Shown here piece by piece: positions 53,166-63,162 of a DNA stretch of 64,000 bases. The stretch spans positions 1 through 64,000 of the forward strand of contig JAFDYS010000020.1 of NCBI GenBank assembly GCA_018267315.1. Direction: 5' to 3'. Position 1 is the first letter of the stretch, and each line of letters opens with the position of its first letter. The notes beneath the pieces were generated by a model, which worked only from the letters and a program-made list of their open reading frames with translations, was not told where the DNA came from and made no database searches. The DNA comes from Bacteroidota bacterium. GTDB taxonomy: Bacteria > Bacteroidota > Bacteroidia > Chitinophagales > UBA10324. Made by a program: the position numbers and the translations under genes.

Positions 53166-53260
53166 ACTTCATTAGTACAATCTGAAGGACCTTACTAAAT
53201 CAGTTACGTCAACTGTTACCCGAAGCCGGAACCCGAAATTTTAAGCTCAACACCCGATGC

Positions 53261-53839
53261 TCACAGCGCCACCTGATACTCTTCCTTCATCTTGCGCATG
53301 TTGATCAATGCATAGCGCATGCGTCCCAGCGCCGTGTTGATGCTCACGCCGGTGATGTCGGCAATTTCCTTGAAGCTTAATTCTGACCATTGCCGAAGAA
53401 TCACCACTTCGCGCTGCTCGGCGGGCAGGCGATTCACCATCTCGCGGATTTTTTCATGCGACTGCTTGCGCATGTATTCCTTCTCGGGATTGCCGTTGGA
53501 GAATTTCAGGATTTCGAAAATGTCGTACCCGTCCGACGTGGTGATCTGTGGTCCGCGTTTCACGCGGCGGTAATAGTCAATGCACAGGTTATGCGCGATT
53601 CGCATGATCCAGGGAAGGAATTTACCTTCCTCCGTGTATTCACCGGCGCGCAGTTTTTTCACCGCTTTCATAAAGGTATCCTGAAAGAGATCTTCGGCGA
53701 GATAGTGATCCCGCACAAACAGGATGATGGAAGTGAATACTTTACTTTTGTGCCGCCTGATCAGTAGTTCCAAAGCGGGTTCATGGCCCTGCAGGTACTG
53801 CTGTACAAGGACCTCATCAGAAATAAGGGTGTTCTCCAT
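53261..53839 (-). CDS. ECF-family RNA polymerase sigma factor
   Basis: A 192-residue sigma-70 factor. Region 2 (about 14-90) has ARRHKSKVFTSII-like sequence and the conserved DLFQDTFMKAV (about 50-60). Region 4 (about 130-185) has LPAEQREVVILRQWSELSFKEIADITGVSINTALGRMRYAL, the helix-turn-helix. The length and the absence of region 3 mark an ECF-type factor. No anti-sigma or receptor gene is adjacent, and the upstream 300 bases hold no gene. It probably responds to an extracytoplasmic cue. It ends about 95 bases from the pseudogene. Confidence 0.93.
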   Translation of the reverse strand: MENTLISDEVLVQQYLQGHEPALELLIRRHKSKVFTSIILFVRDHYLAEDLFQDTFMKAVKKLRAGEYTEEGKFLPWIMRIAHNLCIDYYRRVKRGPQITTSDGYDIFEILKFSNGNPEKEYMRKQSHEKIREMVNRLPAEQREVVILRQWSELSFKEIADITGVSINTALGRMRYALINMRKMKEEYQVAL

Positions 53840-54146
53840 AGACGTTTACCATTTTAGGGTGTTCCGCGAAACCGCTTTTGGCGTAGCGGGTTTCGGGCGC
53901 ATTCAAATCGGCACCTTGTGCCGGGTCGATTGGATTCGAAAGCGAGTAAACGTCAGTTCAGATGAAAATGCGGTTTTAAGTTTTATGAAGATGGTTTTGC
54001 GGAACAGATTGCTGCTTCAGCACAAAACAATCTTCGGATTCAATTCAATTTAAAAGGTAAATGAAGAATGCAACCTATAAGCTGATTACTGTTTCAGAGT
54101 AGCTTTTTGCGATAGATTTCGTCGGTTGCCTTAAGAATGGTTTACA
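53840..54146. other. 307-base intergenic region between the sigma factor and uvrA
   Basis: No gene is seen. A stem GAAACCGCT / AGCGGGTTTC with one bulged G (53868-53876 and 53885-53894) lies about 30-55 bases upstream of the sigma factor start and could be a leader hairpin or operator. The remainder is AT-rich and should contain both divergent promoters. Confidence 0.5.
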
Positions 54147-56987
54147 ATGATTAGTCAAATATCAAAAGAAAGTTTTGAAATAACAAAGCCCGCGCAAAAG
54201 AAAATTTTCATCAAAGGCGCCCGCACCCACAACCTCAGGAACATTGATGTGGAGATTCCGCACAATAAACTGGTGGTGGTGACCGGTGTTTCAGGTTCCG
54301 GAAAATCTTCTTTGACGATTGACACGCTCTATGCCGAAGGGCAGCGCCGCTACGTGGAATCACTGAGTTCGTATGCGCGCCAGTTCCTGATGCGCATGAA
54401 CAAACCCGATGTGGATTACATCAAAGGCATTGCGCCCGCCATTGCCATCGAACAAAAAGTATCGACACGCACATCGCGATCCACCGTGGGTACGCTCACG
54501 GAGATTTACGATTACCTGCGCATGCTCTATGCGCGCATCGGTAAAACTATTTCGCCGGTTTCCGGAAAGGAAGTGAAGAAGCACACGGTGACCGAGGTAG
54601 TGAACTATGTGAATTTACTCGAAGACGGCACAACAATTTTTGTCCTCTCTCCTTTTAAGAAAATCCCTGCCTCGCCGGCAGGCAGGCATCACCGAAGCGT
54701 GAAGGAAGAACTGAACATTATTCTTCAGAAAGGATTCGTGCGTGTGTTCACGGACGGAAAAATTCAAAAGATCGAAGACCTGCTGGGTTCTCTTACAAAA
54801 AAGGAAGAAGAAAAAGTCGCATCGAAACTCAGCATCGTGATCGACCGCCTCTCCTCAAAAAAAGATGATTACGATACGCAAACCCGTCTGGCTGATTCCG
54901 TTCAGATCGCCTTCTTCGAGAGCGAAGGGGATTGCATTATCTATACGGAACAAAACGGTGAACAGCAATTCTCCAACCGCTTCGAGCTCGACGGCATGCA
55001 GTTCGAAGAACCTTCGCCGCAGTTCTTCAACTTCAACAACCCGTATGGCGCCTGCAAGCGCTGCGAAGGATTCGGTTCGGTGATCGGCATTGATGAAGAT
55101 CTCGTGATTCCGAATAAAAACCTCTCGGTGTATGAAGGTGCCATCGCCTGCTGGAACGGCGAGAAGATGGGAGAATGGAAAGATGACTTCATAAAGAAAT
55201 CGAGGAAGAATGGGTTCCCCATTCACCGCGCCATCAAAGACCTCACGCAAAAACAAAAGAAGTTTTTGTGGGAGGGGGATGAAGAGACCTATGGGCTGAA
55301 CGAATTTTTTAAGTACCTCGAAACACAGACCTACAAAATTCAATACCGCGTGATGCTGGCGCGTTACCGTGGAAAAACCGGTTGCCCTGAATGCTATGGA
55401 ACCAGATTGAGAAAGGACGCCCAGTATGTTAAGATTGGTGGTAAGGCCATCACCGACCTGGTGGTGCTGCCGATATCTGAGGTGAAACAATTCTTTGATC
55501 AGCTCGGGCTGACGCCGAAAGAAAATGAAATCGCGAAACGCATCCTTACCGAGATCAACAACCGCCTGCAGGTGATGCTGGAAGTCGGTCTTGGCTATCT
55601 CACCCTCAACCGCCTCTCTTCCACCCTATCCGGCGGGGAAACACAACGCATTCATCTTACCCGAACGCTCGGGAGCAACCTCACTTCTTCGCTGTATCTG
55701 CTCGATGAGCCGAGCGTGGGATTGCATCCGCGGGACACAGCGCAACTCGTGAAAGTGCTGCACAAGCTCCGCGATCTCGGAAACACGGTGATCGTAGTGG
55801 AGCATGAAGAAGAGATCATGCGGCAAAGTGATCACATCATTGACATGGGCCCGCTGGCCGGTATTCACGGCGGCGAAGTGATTTACAACGGCAGCTACGA
55901 TGATATTTTTTCGAGCAAGGAAAGTCTGACGGCGAAATACCTGAGAGAAGAGCTCACGATCCCCGTTCCGAAATTCCGCCGCAAGTGGATCAACTCCGTT
56001 CAGCTCCTCGGCGCTGCAGAACACAACCTGAAAAGCATTGACATCACTTTTCCGCTCAATGCGATGACGGTAGTTACGGGAGTAAGCGGTTCAGGAAAAA
56101 CCACGCTCGTGAGAAAAATTCTTTATCCCGCTTTGCAAAAATCAATCGCCGGTTACGGGGAACGACCCGGCTTGCACAAAGACCTGAAGGGTGACCTGAA
56201 GATGATTTCTCAGATTGAGATGGTGGACCAGAATCCGCTGGGAAAATCATCCCGTTCCAATCCGGTTACATACATCAAAGCGTACGATGCCATCCGCGAT
56301 CTCTTCGCTTCACAGCGGCTGGCCATGTCGAAAGGGTTCAAGCCGAAACATTTTTCATTCAACGTGGAAGGCGGCCGCTGCGAAACCTGCAAAGGCGAAG
56401 GAGAGATCATAGTTGAAATGCAGTTCCTCGCTGATGTACATCTCGTTTGTGAAGAATGCAAAGGCAAACGCTTCAAAGATGAAGTGCTGGAAGTGACGTA
56501 TAAGGAGAAGAACATCGCCGATGTGCTGGAGATGAGTGTGGATGAAGCGATGGAATTTTTCTGGGAAGAAGAAAAAATTGTGGAGATGATCAAACCATTG
56601 CAGGATGTGGGACTCAGCTATGTGAAACTGGGGCAATCCTCATCCACGCTCAGCGGCGGCGAGGCGCAGCGGGTGAAGCTGGCATCGTTTCTCGGCAAAG
56701 GAAATATCGGTAAACCTGTGCTCTTCATTTTCGATGAGCCCACCACGGGCTTGCATTTTCACGACATCAGCAAACTGCTCAAGTCATTCGACATGCTGAT
56801 TGAAAACGGGCACAGCGTAATCATCATCGAACACAATGTGGAAGTGATCAAGTGTGCTGATCACGTGATCGACCTCGGCCCCGAAGGCGGCAGCGGCGGC
56901 GGGTATCTTGTTTTCCAGGGAATACCGGAAGAATTGGTGAAGGTGAAAGCAAGTTACACAGGAGAATATCTGAGGAAGAAGCTTTAG
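54147..56987 (+). CDS. uvrA: Excinuclease ABC subunit A
   Basis: A 946-residue DNA-damage recognition ATPase of nucleotide excision repair. It has two ABC cassettes: Walker [11 protein letters not shown] near 45 and [10 protein letters not shown] near 648, with signature LSGGETQR (about 495) and LSGGEAQR (about 835) and Walker B-like [10 protein letters not shown] and [10 protein letters not shown]. Two zinc modules are present (CKRCEGFG...CPECYG and CETCKG...CEECKG). The first 18 residues are an unconserved N-terminal tail. The insertion-like stretch [14 protein letters not shown] (about 171-184) is encoded partly by a GC palindrome. The length is normal. Confidence 0.95.
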   Translation: MISQISKESFEITKPAQKKIFIKGARTHNLRNIDVEIPHNKLVVVTGVSGSGKSSLTIDTLYAEGQRRYVESLSSYARQFLMRMNKPDVDYIKGIAPAIAIEQKVSTRTSRSTVGTLTEIYDYLRMLYARIGKTISPVSGKEVKKHTVTEVVNYVNLLEDGTTIFVLSPFKKIPASPAGRHHRSVKEELNIILQKGFVRVFTDGKIQKIEDLLGSLTKKEEEKVASKLSIVIDRLSSKKDDYDTQTRLADSVQIAFFESEGDCIIYTEQNGEQQFSNRFELDGMQFEEPSPQFFNFNNPYGACKRCEGFGSVIGIDEDLVIPNKNLSVYEGAIACWNGEKMGEWKDDFIKKSRKNGFPIHRAIKDLTQKQKKFLWEGDEETYGLNEFFKYLETQTYKIQYRVMLARYRGKTGCPECYGTRLRKDAQYVKIGGKAITDLVVLPISEVKQFFDQLGLTPKENEIAKRILTEINNRLQVMLEVGLGYLTLNRLSSTLSGGETQRIHLTRTLGSNLTSSLYLLDEPSVGLHPRDTAQLVKVLHKLRDLGNTVIVVEHEEEIMRQSDHIIDMGPLAGIHGGEVIYNGSYDDIFSSKESLTAKYLREELTIPVPKFRRKWINSVQLLGAAEHNLKSIDITFPLNAMTVVTGVSGSGKTTLVRKILYPALQKSIAGYGERPGLHKDLKGDLKMISQIEMVDQNPLGKSSRSNPVTYIKAYDAIRDLFASQRLAMSKGFKPKHFSFNVEGGRCETCKGEGEIIVEMQFLADVHLVCEECKGKRFKDEVLEVTYKEKNIADVLEMSVDEAMEFFWEEEKIVEMIKPLQDVGLSYVKLGQSSSTLSGGEAQRVKLASFLGKGNIGKPVLFIFDEPTTGLHFHDISKLLKSFDMLIENGHSVIIIEHNVEVIKCADHVIDLGPEGGSGGGYLVFQGIPEELVKVKASYTGEYLRKKL
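54666..54686. repeat. GC-rich palindrome inside uvrA
   Basis: CCTGCCT / AGGCAGG (7-bp stem) closes a CGCCGGC loop containing a GCCGGC palindrome. It codes in frame for part of [11 protein letters not shown]. It resembles the small mobile palindromic insertions seen inside genes of some bacteria. Confidence 0.6.
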
Positions 56988-56993
56988 CTCTGA

Positions 56994-58451
56994 TTACATG
57001 ACCACAAGTTTCGCAATGGCGCTAAGCCGGCTGCCTTGCAAAGCGCGAATCCAATAAACGCCGGGCAACAGGTTTTCTTTTTGCAATTGCATTGATTCAT
57101 TTGACTTCACTGTAAGCCGGCGGCAACTAACGCCGCGCGAGTCAGTAATGATCAGCTCAACATTGCCTGATATTTCGCCCGACAGCGTTATTGTAGCGGA
57201 TTCAGAAAATGGATTGGGTGTTACATTCAAATGCACGCCGGATGAAGCGCCTGCATTATGAATACCGGTGATTGAGGTGAAATAGATTTCATCAGTGGAG
57301 TCAGTTGTTCCGTCGGCAAACGTTACGGCTGCTTTATACCAACCATCAGCAAGCGCTGATAGAATTCGCTGATTGCTTTCAGGAATTTCTTCTCCATTCA
57401 AAAACCACTTGTACTGGATACCATAATTGACAGCGAGATTATTTCCTGCCACTTTGAGATAAGCGGAAGAGGCGCCAATCAATTGTTCCACGTTAATGAG
57501 TGGAGAATAAGGCAACGTGGTGTCGATCTTATTCGTCAACAGGTTAAAGACCAATAAGGAATCCTTGTCCGTATTGCCATAATAATTTGGAATGAGCAGG
57601 GTGTGTTTTTCCGGGTCAAAAGTCCCGCGCTGCTCATTCAGACGATTCTGATGTTTAAAGACTCCCAGCGAATCCATCTCTCCGCTCACAGGATCGAAGC
57701 GGATAATCTCTCCCCGTGGATCATCCGGATGGGGAACGAAATAACGCCAGCCATAATATGCATTGCTATTGGGATCGAAAGCAAGATCACCGGGAATTGA
57801 CACGATGGGATATAATGACCAATCCGGATATAAGTTAGGAATGTGACTTGTGTCGCTGGTAATTCCCAGACTATCTACAGTGATCCAATACATAAACGGT
57901 ATTAGAGGATCACCGGCAACGAAAGAAAAATTGCCATTCAGATAGTTTAGAACTCTGTTACTGCCGCCATATAAATACTCAGCATCAATATTATCCGCAA
58001 TGACCGTTACCGTGGCTGAAGCAAGATCAAATGCTTTAAGTTGGTTGTTCACCACAAACAACATTCTGTTTCCAAACGGATCATAGTCCAGATAAGTGCA
58101 TCCAACTTCAAAAGGATAAGCTGTATAAGTCCCGCTCAGGATATCCTCAATGAAGAGATGAAGTCCGGGAAGTGAATCTCCCCATCCGACAAAAAAGTAT
58201 CGCTTGTTGAAAGGATCCACCGCGCTCAGCATGTTCTGCACTCCAAAGTCGCCATGAAAAGCGTAGACCGTGTCTAACGTGCACGTGTGATAGTCATAAG
58301 CAACAAAGGCACCTGTATTGTACAGCCAATTGCCTGAAGAATCATGCACCCCGGCTTCGGTAATGCCATAGATCATGGCGTTTTGTGCGCGCATGATTCC
58401 GGGTGAAAGACAAGCAAGCAAACCCAGAAGTAAAGTTGATTTCAATTTCAT
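56994..58451 (-). CDS. Secreted protein with T9SS type A tail
   Basis: A 485-residue exported protein. The ATG at 58451 is chosen because it begins a signal peptide (MKLKSTLLLGLLACLS, cleavage near MRAQ). The body (about 30-300) looks like a beta-propeller with no recognised family (GDFGVQNMLSAVDPFNKRYFFVG, DYDPFGNRMLFVV), followed by an Ig-like domain (about 320-380, NYGIQYKWFLNGEEIPES) and a type A tail (VTPNPFSESATITLSGEI to AIAKLVVM). The function is unknown. It converges with uvrA, with the stops seven bases apart. Confidence 0.88.
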   Translation of the reverse strand: MKLKSTLLLGLLACLSPGIMRAQNAMIYGITEAGVHDSSGNWLYNTGAFVAYDYHTCTLDTVYAFHGDFGVQNMLSAVDPFNKRYFFVGWGDSLPGLHLFIEDILSGTYTAYPFEVGCTYLDYDPFGNRMLFVVNNQLKAFDLASATVTVIADNIDAEYLYGGSNRVLNYLNGNFSFVAGDPLIPFMYWITVDSLGITSDTSHIPNLYPDWSLYPIVSIPGDLAFDPNSNAYYGWRYFVPHPDDPRGEIIRFDPVSGEMDSLGVFKHQNRLNEQRGTFDPEKHTLLIPNYYGNTDKDSLLVFNLLTNKIDTTLPYSPLINVEQLIGASSAYLKVAGNNLAVNYGIQYKWFLNGEEIPESNQRILSALADGWYKAAVTFADGTTDSTDEIYFTSITGIHNAGASSGVHLNVTPNPFSESATITLSGEISGNVELIITDSRGVSCRRLTVKSNESMQLQKENLLPGVYWIRALQGSRLSAIAKLVVM

Positions 58452-58526
58452 GCAAGCGTTCTCAAACGAACGATTCATTCAATCAAAAATTGCATCGCCT
58501 GCCATTCTGAACACGGAAGGAATCCG

Positions 58527-60563
58527 TTATCTGCTCACGAGGAGCTTCAGGGATTCAACTCCCTCTTTCATTACCAGCATGGCGAAATAAATGCCGTCTG
58601 GCTCGCGGCTTAAGTCGATCACGATATTCCCGGAGTTGCCGGAGTATTCGGATCGCATGATCTGTCTTCCGCTTACGTCACAAATAATAACCTGCCGCGC
58701 GTTGCACTGAAGTTGAAACACGCCGGGAGAAATCGTGGACACAGAAATAGATGCGTCAAAAAAATCATTCCTGATAATGATCACATCAGAGTAACGAAAG
58801 GTGCCGTCAAAGTCAACCTGCCGTAACCGGTAATAATTCATATTGCCAATCCCATCATGATCATCAAAAGCGTAGTTGACTGTTTGGGTGCTGTTGCCCA
58901 TTCCATTCACCGTGCCAATGCTTTCGAAGTTTTCGCCGTCAGCGCTTCTTTCTATTTCAAAGTAGCGATTGTTGAACTCTGATGCGGTGGACCAATGTAA
59001 ATGATTGACTCCCCGGGATGCTTCTCCGGAAAATGAAATCAACTCAATCGGCAGCGTGACGGCCGTGCACTGATACTTCCCAAAAAAAGGATTGTCAACG
59101 GAAGAGGTGGCCGTAAGATTGGCCACACCGGAACCGGGATCAAAATCTACTGTGCTCGTACCAAACCACGGTGCGTTGAAAATGCCGGAGTAATAAACAT
59201 AGCTGACTCCGTCAGTAGCCAGGGCCGCTTTATATCCCATCACGGAACAATAGCAGGTTCTCCCGAACACATTGCCCCAGATGTAGTTTCCGTTAAGGTC
59301 ATACCGGGCGAAGATGTTGTAGTTGGGTGGTGGCAATCCGCCGGGCACGGATACATTAGCAGAACCACTTCCCGGATCCAGATCAATCGTGGATACACTG
59401 CCGCTCATGTAGCTTCCTGACAAAAACATGGTGCCGCAAGGATCGAGCAAGACGTCAATGTTGGCAGTATTCAGCGGAAGCATTTTGGCCCACACATAAT
59501 TTCCTGCCGCATCATACTTTCCAAAATAGGAACTGTTGCCGAGTGCTGCAGTATAATTTACCATTCCGGGACCGGGATCGAAGTCAACCGTGTTGTTGAA
59601 CGTTCCGGCGACATACACATCACCGCCGGCGTCCACATCAAGCCCGCTGCCGATATCGTAGCTGGTGCTTCCCATGGAATTCGCCCACAAATAGTTGCCG
59701 CTGCCATCGTACTTCGCAAAAAAGATATCGTTGTACCCTGCTGAAGTCAGGTTCACTGTTCCCACTCCGGGATCAAAATCTGCAGTGCTATAGTAACTGC
59801 CCGTGATGAAAATATTGCCGGAACCATCCAGCTCCAGGTCACGTGAATCATCGGTGTTGGTGCCACCCATTGATTTTGCCCAAAGAAGCGCGCCGCCGTA
59901 GTTGTATTTGGCAATAAAAATATCCGACGATCCGGCCGATGCGAGATTGGCTGTTCCGGCATCAGGATCAAAATCCACCGTGCCGTTGTAATAACCGGTA
60001 ATGAACATGTTGCCGCTTTCATCCGTCACGATTTCATTGGAAACATCCGTCCCGGTGGATCCGATGCTTTTTGCCCAGATGTAATTTCCATCCGCATCAT
60101 ATTTGGCAATGTAAATGTCACTGCTTCCGGATACGGAACTCAGATAGGCCGTACCGCCATTGGGGTCGAAGTCAACATTGGTTCCGGAATAGAAACCGGT
60201 GATGAGCAGATTTCCGCTGGCATCCTTGGTCATGCTGTTAGCTCCGTAAGATGCGTTGATGGGAATATTCTTCACCCAGAGATAATTTCCATTCGCATCA
60301 TACTTGGCGATGTACACATTGCATCCATAGGGTGATGGTGTAACATTGGCCGTACCTGATCCCGGATCAAAATCAACGGTACCGAAAAACACGCCGTAGA
60401 TGTACACATTGCCCGCTGCATCTACCACAGTGCTGCGCTGAATGCTTTCCACATTTCCCGAAAGCGCTTTCGCCCATTGATAAACGGGAACCTGAGCAAA
60501 AAGCATTTCACCCTTCCAAAACATCAGCAGGGCAAACACACTGAGGACTTTCGAATGTTTCAC
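58527..60563 (-). CDS. Secreted SBBP-type beta-propeller protein with T9SS tail
   Basis: A 678-residue exported protein. A signal peptide (about 1-23, LFAQ) precedes roughly eight to nine repeats of about 45-55 residues, with the pattern DFDPGSGTANV then IAKYDANGNYLWAKS (SBBP/beta-propeller repeat). A linker ELISFSGEASRGVNHLHWSTASEFN and the block YYRLRQVDFDGTF lead to a type A tail (CNARQVIICDVSGRQIM to LKLLVSR). The same linker type is in the cargo at 23159. A surface propeller is likely; ligand unknown. Confidence 0.9.
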   Translation of the reverse strand: MKHSKVLSVFALLMFWKGEMLFAQVPVYQWAKALSGNVESIQRSTVVDAAGNVYIYGVFFGTVDFDPGSGTANVTPSPYGCNVYIAKYDANGNYLWVKNIPINASYGANSMTKDASGNLLITGFYSGTNVDFDPNGGTAYLSSVSGSSDIYIAKYDADGNYIWAKSIGSTGTDVSNEIVTDESGNMFITGYYNGTVDFDPDAGTANLASAGSSDIFIAKYNYGGALLWAKSMGGTNTDDSRDLELDGSGNIFITGSYYSTADFDPGVGTVNLTSAGYNDIFFAKYDGSGNYLWANSMGSTSYDIGSGLDVDAGGDVYVAGTFNNTVDFDPGPGMVNYTAALGNSSYFGKYDAAGNYVWAKMLPLNTANIDVLLDPCGTMFLSGSYMSGSVSTIDLDPGSGSANVSVPGGLPPPNYNIFARYDLNGNYIWGNVFGRTCYCSVMGYKAALATDGVSYVYYSGIFNAPWFGTSTVDFDPGSGVANLTATSSVDNPFFGKYQCTAVTLPIELISFSGEASRGVNHLHWSTASEFNNRYFEIERSADGENFESIGTVNGMGNSTQTVNYAFDDHDGIGNMNYYRLRQVDFDGTFRYSDVIIIRNDFFDASISVSTISPGVFQLQCNARQVIICDVSGRQIMRSEYSGNSGNIVIDLSREPDGIYFAMLVMKEGVESLKLLVSR

Positions 60564-60844
60564 AAAGCAAAATGAAAACAGGACTCATTCTAAAACAATG
60601 ACGTTTGTCTGCATGCCGCATGTTGTTTCTCAAGCAGGAAAAAGCAATTGCTGAACAGGAATCAGGATGGAGCGGATGGTGAGAATAAATTTTCTCAATG
60701 AATTGATTTGCACAGCTACTGCTATTGCTTTTCATGCGATTCTAATGTCGTTTCGTCAAATCGCCCGAAATTCTTACATACGACTCAACAAAAATTCAGC
60801 TTTCATAAGTCATTCAATACTTTTGGCGGCTCAATAAAAAATTC

Positions 60845-63028
60845 ATGACACGACTCCTACTTGCCCTTTCACTTCTCATTTCATTTGCGCAAGCTCATTC
60901 ACAGGTTATCACCATTGCGGAAGCGCGCACCAAACCGAATGGCAGCACCGTTACCGTCCGGGGAATTGTAACGAACGAAGATGAACTCGGCACCATCCGT
61001 TACCTGCAGGATGGCACCGGCGGGCTAGCTGCCTATTCCAGCTCCATGAGCAATGTGCAGCGTGGTGATTCGGTGGAAGTGACCGGAGTGGTTGCGCCGT
61101 ACAACAACCTTTTCGAGATCACTCCCGTGAACAGTTTTTCAGTCATTACTTCTGGAAATCCGGTTCCGGCACCGAAGCTGCTCACGATGGCGCAGGGTTA
61201 TGTGGAAGCTTACGAAGGGCAACTGGTGCGGTTCAACAACAGCACTTTCATTTCAACCGGTAACTTCCAAACAGCGAGCGCCAACTACGATGCCACGGAT
61301 GGTTCGCTGGTTTCTGCAGAAGTCCGCATCAATTCCACTTCCAACATTGCCGGTACACCAATTCCCGGCGGCGCCATTGACATCATCGGCATCATGAGCC
61401 AGTTCCAGAGCACGTATCAGTTGTTGCCCCGCGACCTCAGTGATCTGGTGGCGCAGGGCAATCCGCCGGTATTCACTTCCACATTATTTCAGCACAACAT
61501 CACCACCTCTTCATTCGAAGTTTCTTTTAACACACAAAATCCAGGCAACACGATTCTGTATTACGGCACCACCACTGCGCTGGGAAGCATGGTGAGCAAT
61601 GCCACACTCACCAACGTGCACAATCTCGGCATCTCCAGTCTCTCGCCCACCACACTATACTATGTAAAAGCAGCCACCGTGAGCAGCAGCGGCGATACAT
61701 CCTTCTCTTCCATTACTCCCATGTTCACGCAATCGCTTTCATCCGGCACCATCACCTGCTATTTCACACGCGACGTGGACAACAGCGTGGCGCAGGGTGT
61801 GAACGCCAAAACACTTCCACAATTGATGGATGACTCACTCATTGCTTACCTCAACCGCGCCAAGTACACACTCGATATTGCGATCTATAACATGGACAAC
61901 AGCAACGGCATTGTGGACGCTATCAATGCGGCTTATAACCGTGGCGTGGTAGTGCGGGTGATCGGCGACGGAGATAATATGGACGGATCTGCATGGGGAT
62001 TACTTCAGGTAGGAAGCAATAACAAAAAATTAAGCCCCACCACGGAGCAGTACGGTATCATGCACAACAAATTCGTGATTATTGACGCGAACTCCACAGA
62101 ACCTGAAGAGGCGATCGTTTGGACCGGCTCGATGAACTTCACCAGCCAGCAGGTTAATACCGATGCAAACAACGTAATCATTTTTCATGACCAGAGTTTG
62201 GCGAAAGCATACCAGATGGAGTTTGATGAAATGTGGGGCGGACTTTTCGGGCCGGACAAATCAAACAACACTCCCAAGGAATTCAACATCGGCGGCAACC
62301 GGGTGGAACTGTACTTCAGTCCGAGTGATGACACGGAATCAGAAATCAAGAACACGGCTGAAACCGCTGATCACGATCTCGAGTTTTGTGTTTACTCTTT
62401 TACACGCATCAACATCACCTATTCCATTGACGACCGCACGCAGGCCGGTGTGTGGGGCGCCGGTATTATAGATGACACCGCAAACCTCAGCTATGGATAC
62501 GACATTCTCACATCCGACATGCCCGGTCGCGTATTCGTTGCCAACCACAGTTACCTCGTTCATAATAAGTACATGTTGGTAGACGCCAATGCGCCCGGTT
62601 TGGATCCCCTTGTGCTCACCGGCTCACACAACTGGACCAACTCGGCACAAACACGCAATGATGAAAACACGGTGGTCGTGCACAACGCTTCCATCGCCAA
62701 TCAATATTATCAGGAATGGGTGAAGCGTTACAAGGATGAGGGCGGAACCACATTGCCATCGTATATCGTAGCTGTGAGTGATCCGGTGAATCATGCAATG
62801 TCGCTGAATGTTTATCCCAATCCGGTGAATGATGTGATGTACTTCTCGCTGGAAGATAATTCACCTGCTTCCATTCAAATCATAGACATGAGTGGACGCA
62901 TCATCAGTGAAGCTGTAGTGAACAGCCAGTCATACCTTGATGCCTCTGCGCTGAGCAACGGGCTATATCTTATGAAGGTGACGCAGGGAAACCAGAGCGG
63001 ATTGGTGAAGTTTGTGGTGAGCAGATAA
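60845..63028 (+). CDS. Secreted PLD-family protein with OB-fold, FN3 and T9SS tail
   Basis: A 727-residue exported protein. It has a signal peptide (about 1-20, AHSQ), an OB-fold-like domain (about 25-110, GSTVTVRGIVTNEDE), an FN3-like domain (about 215-290) and two phospholipase D/nuclease-type HKD motifs: HNKFVIID with GSMNF (about 405-432) and HNKYMLVD with GSHNWT (about 575-600). The type A tail (VYPNPVNDVMYFSLED to GLVKFVVSR) closes it. The architecture suggests an extracellular nuclease or phospholipase; both HKD sites appear complete. It is followed by a strong terminator. Confidence 0.92.
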   Translation: MTRLLLALSLLISFAQAHSQVITIAEARTKPNGSTVTVRGIVTNEDELGTIRYLQDGTGGLAAYSSSMSNVQRGDSVEVTGVVAPYNNLFEITPVNSFSVITSGNPVPAPKLLTMAQGYVEAYEGQLVRFNNSTFISTGNFQTASANYDATDGSLVSAEVRINSTSNIAGTPIPGGAIDIIGIMSQFQSTYQLLPRDLSDLVAQGNPPVFTSTLFQHNITTSSFEVSFNTQNPGNTILYYGTTTALGSMVSNATLTNVHNLGISSLSPTTLYYVKAATVSSSGDTSFSSITPMFTQSLSSGTITCYFTRDVDNSVAQGVNAKTLPQLMDDSLIAYLNRAKYTLDIAIYNMDNSNGIVDAINAAYNRGVVVRVIGDGDNMDGSAWGLLQVGSNNKKLSPTTEQYGIMHNKFVIIDANSTEPEEAIVWTGSMNFTSQQVNTDANNVIIFHDQSLAKAYQMEFDEMWGGLFGPDKSNNTPKEFNIGGNRVELYFSPSDDTESEIKNTAETADHDLEFCVYSFTRINITYSIDDRTQAGVWGAGIIDDTANLSYGYDILTSDMPGRVFVANHSYLVHNKYMLVDANAPGLDPLVLTGSHNWTNSAQTRNDENTVVVHNASIANQYYQEWVKRYKDEGGTTLPSYIVAVSDPVNHAMSLNVYPNPVNDVMYFSLEDNSPASIQIIDMSGRIISEAVVNSQSYLDASALSNGLYLMKVTQGNQSGLVKFVVSR

Positions 63029-63051
63029 GAAGCGGATAAAAGCAGACACTC

Positions 63052-63084
63052 AAAGCGGTCAGCAAATTTGCTGACCGCTTTTTT
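63052..63084 (+). terminator. Strong Rho-independent terminator
   Basis: A 30-base perfect palindrome (63052-63081), 15-base arms AAAGCGGTCAGCAAA and its complement, is followed by T residues to 63084. It lies 24 bases after the PLD-family gene. Confidence 0.92.
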
Positions 63085-63162
63085 CATTTTCGCATCCGCC
63101 GGAACGAAGGCACATTCGTTTTATACTTATTTCTCTTATGTTGCATCTTGATCAATCGAAGT

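Noticed and set aside
53839-53865. GGAAC-N16-CGTCT on the minus strand just before the sigma factor start, resembling an ECF-type promoter
   Set aside because: The -10-like part touches the ATG, so transcription would begin inside the gene. The sigma factor's N-terminus looks correct at the first Met, so the match is probably chance.
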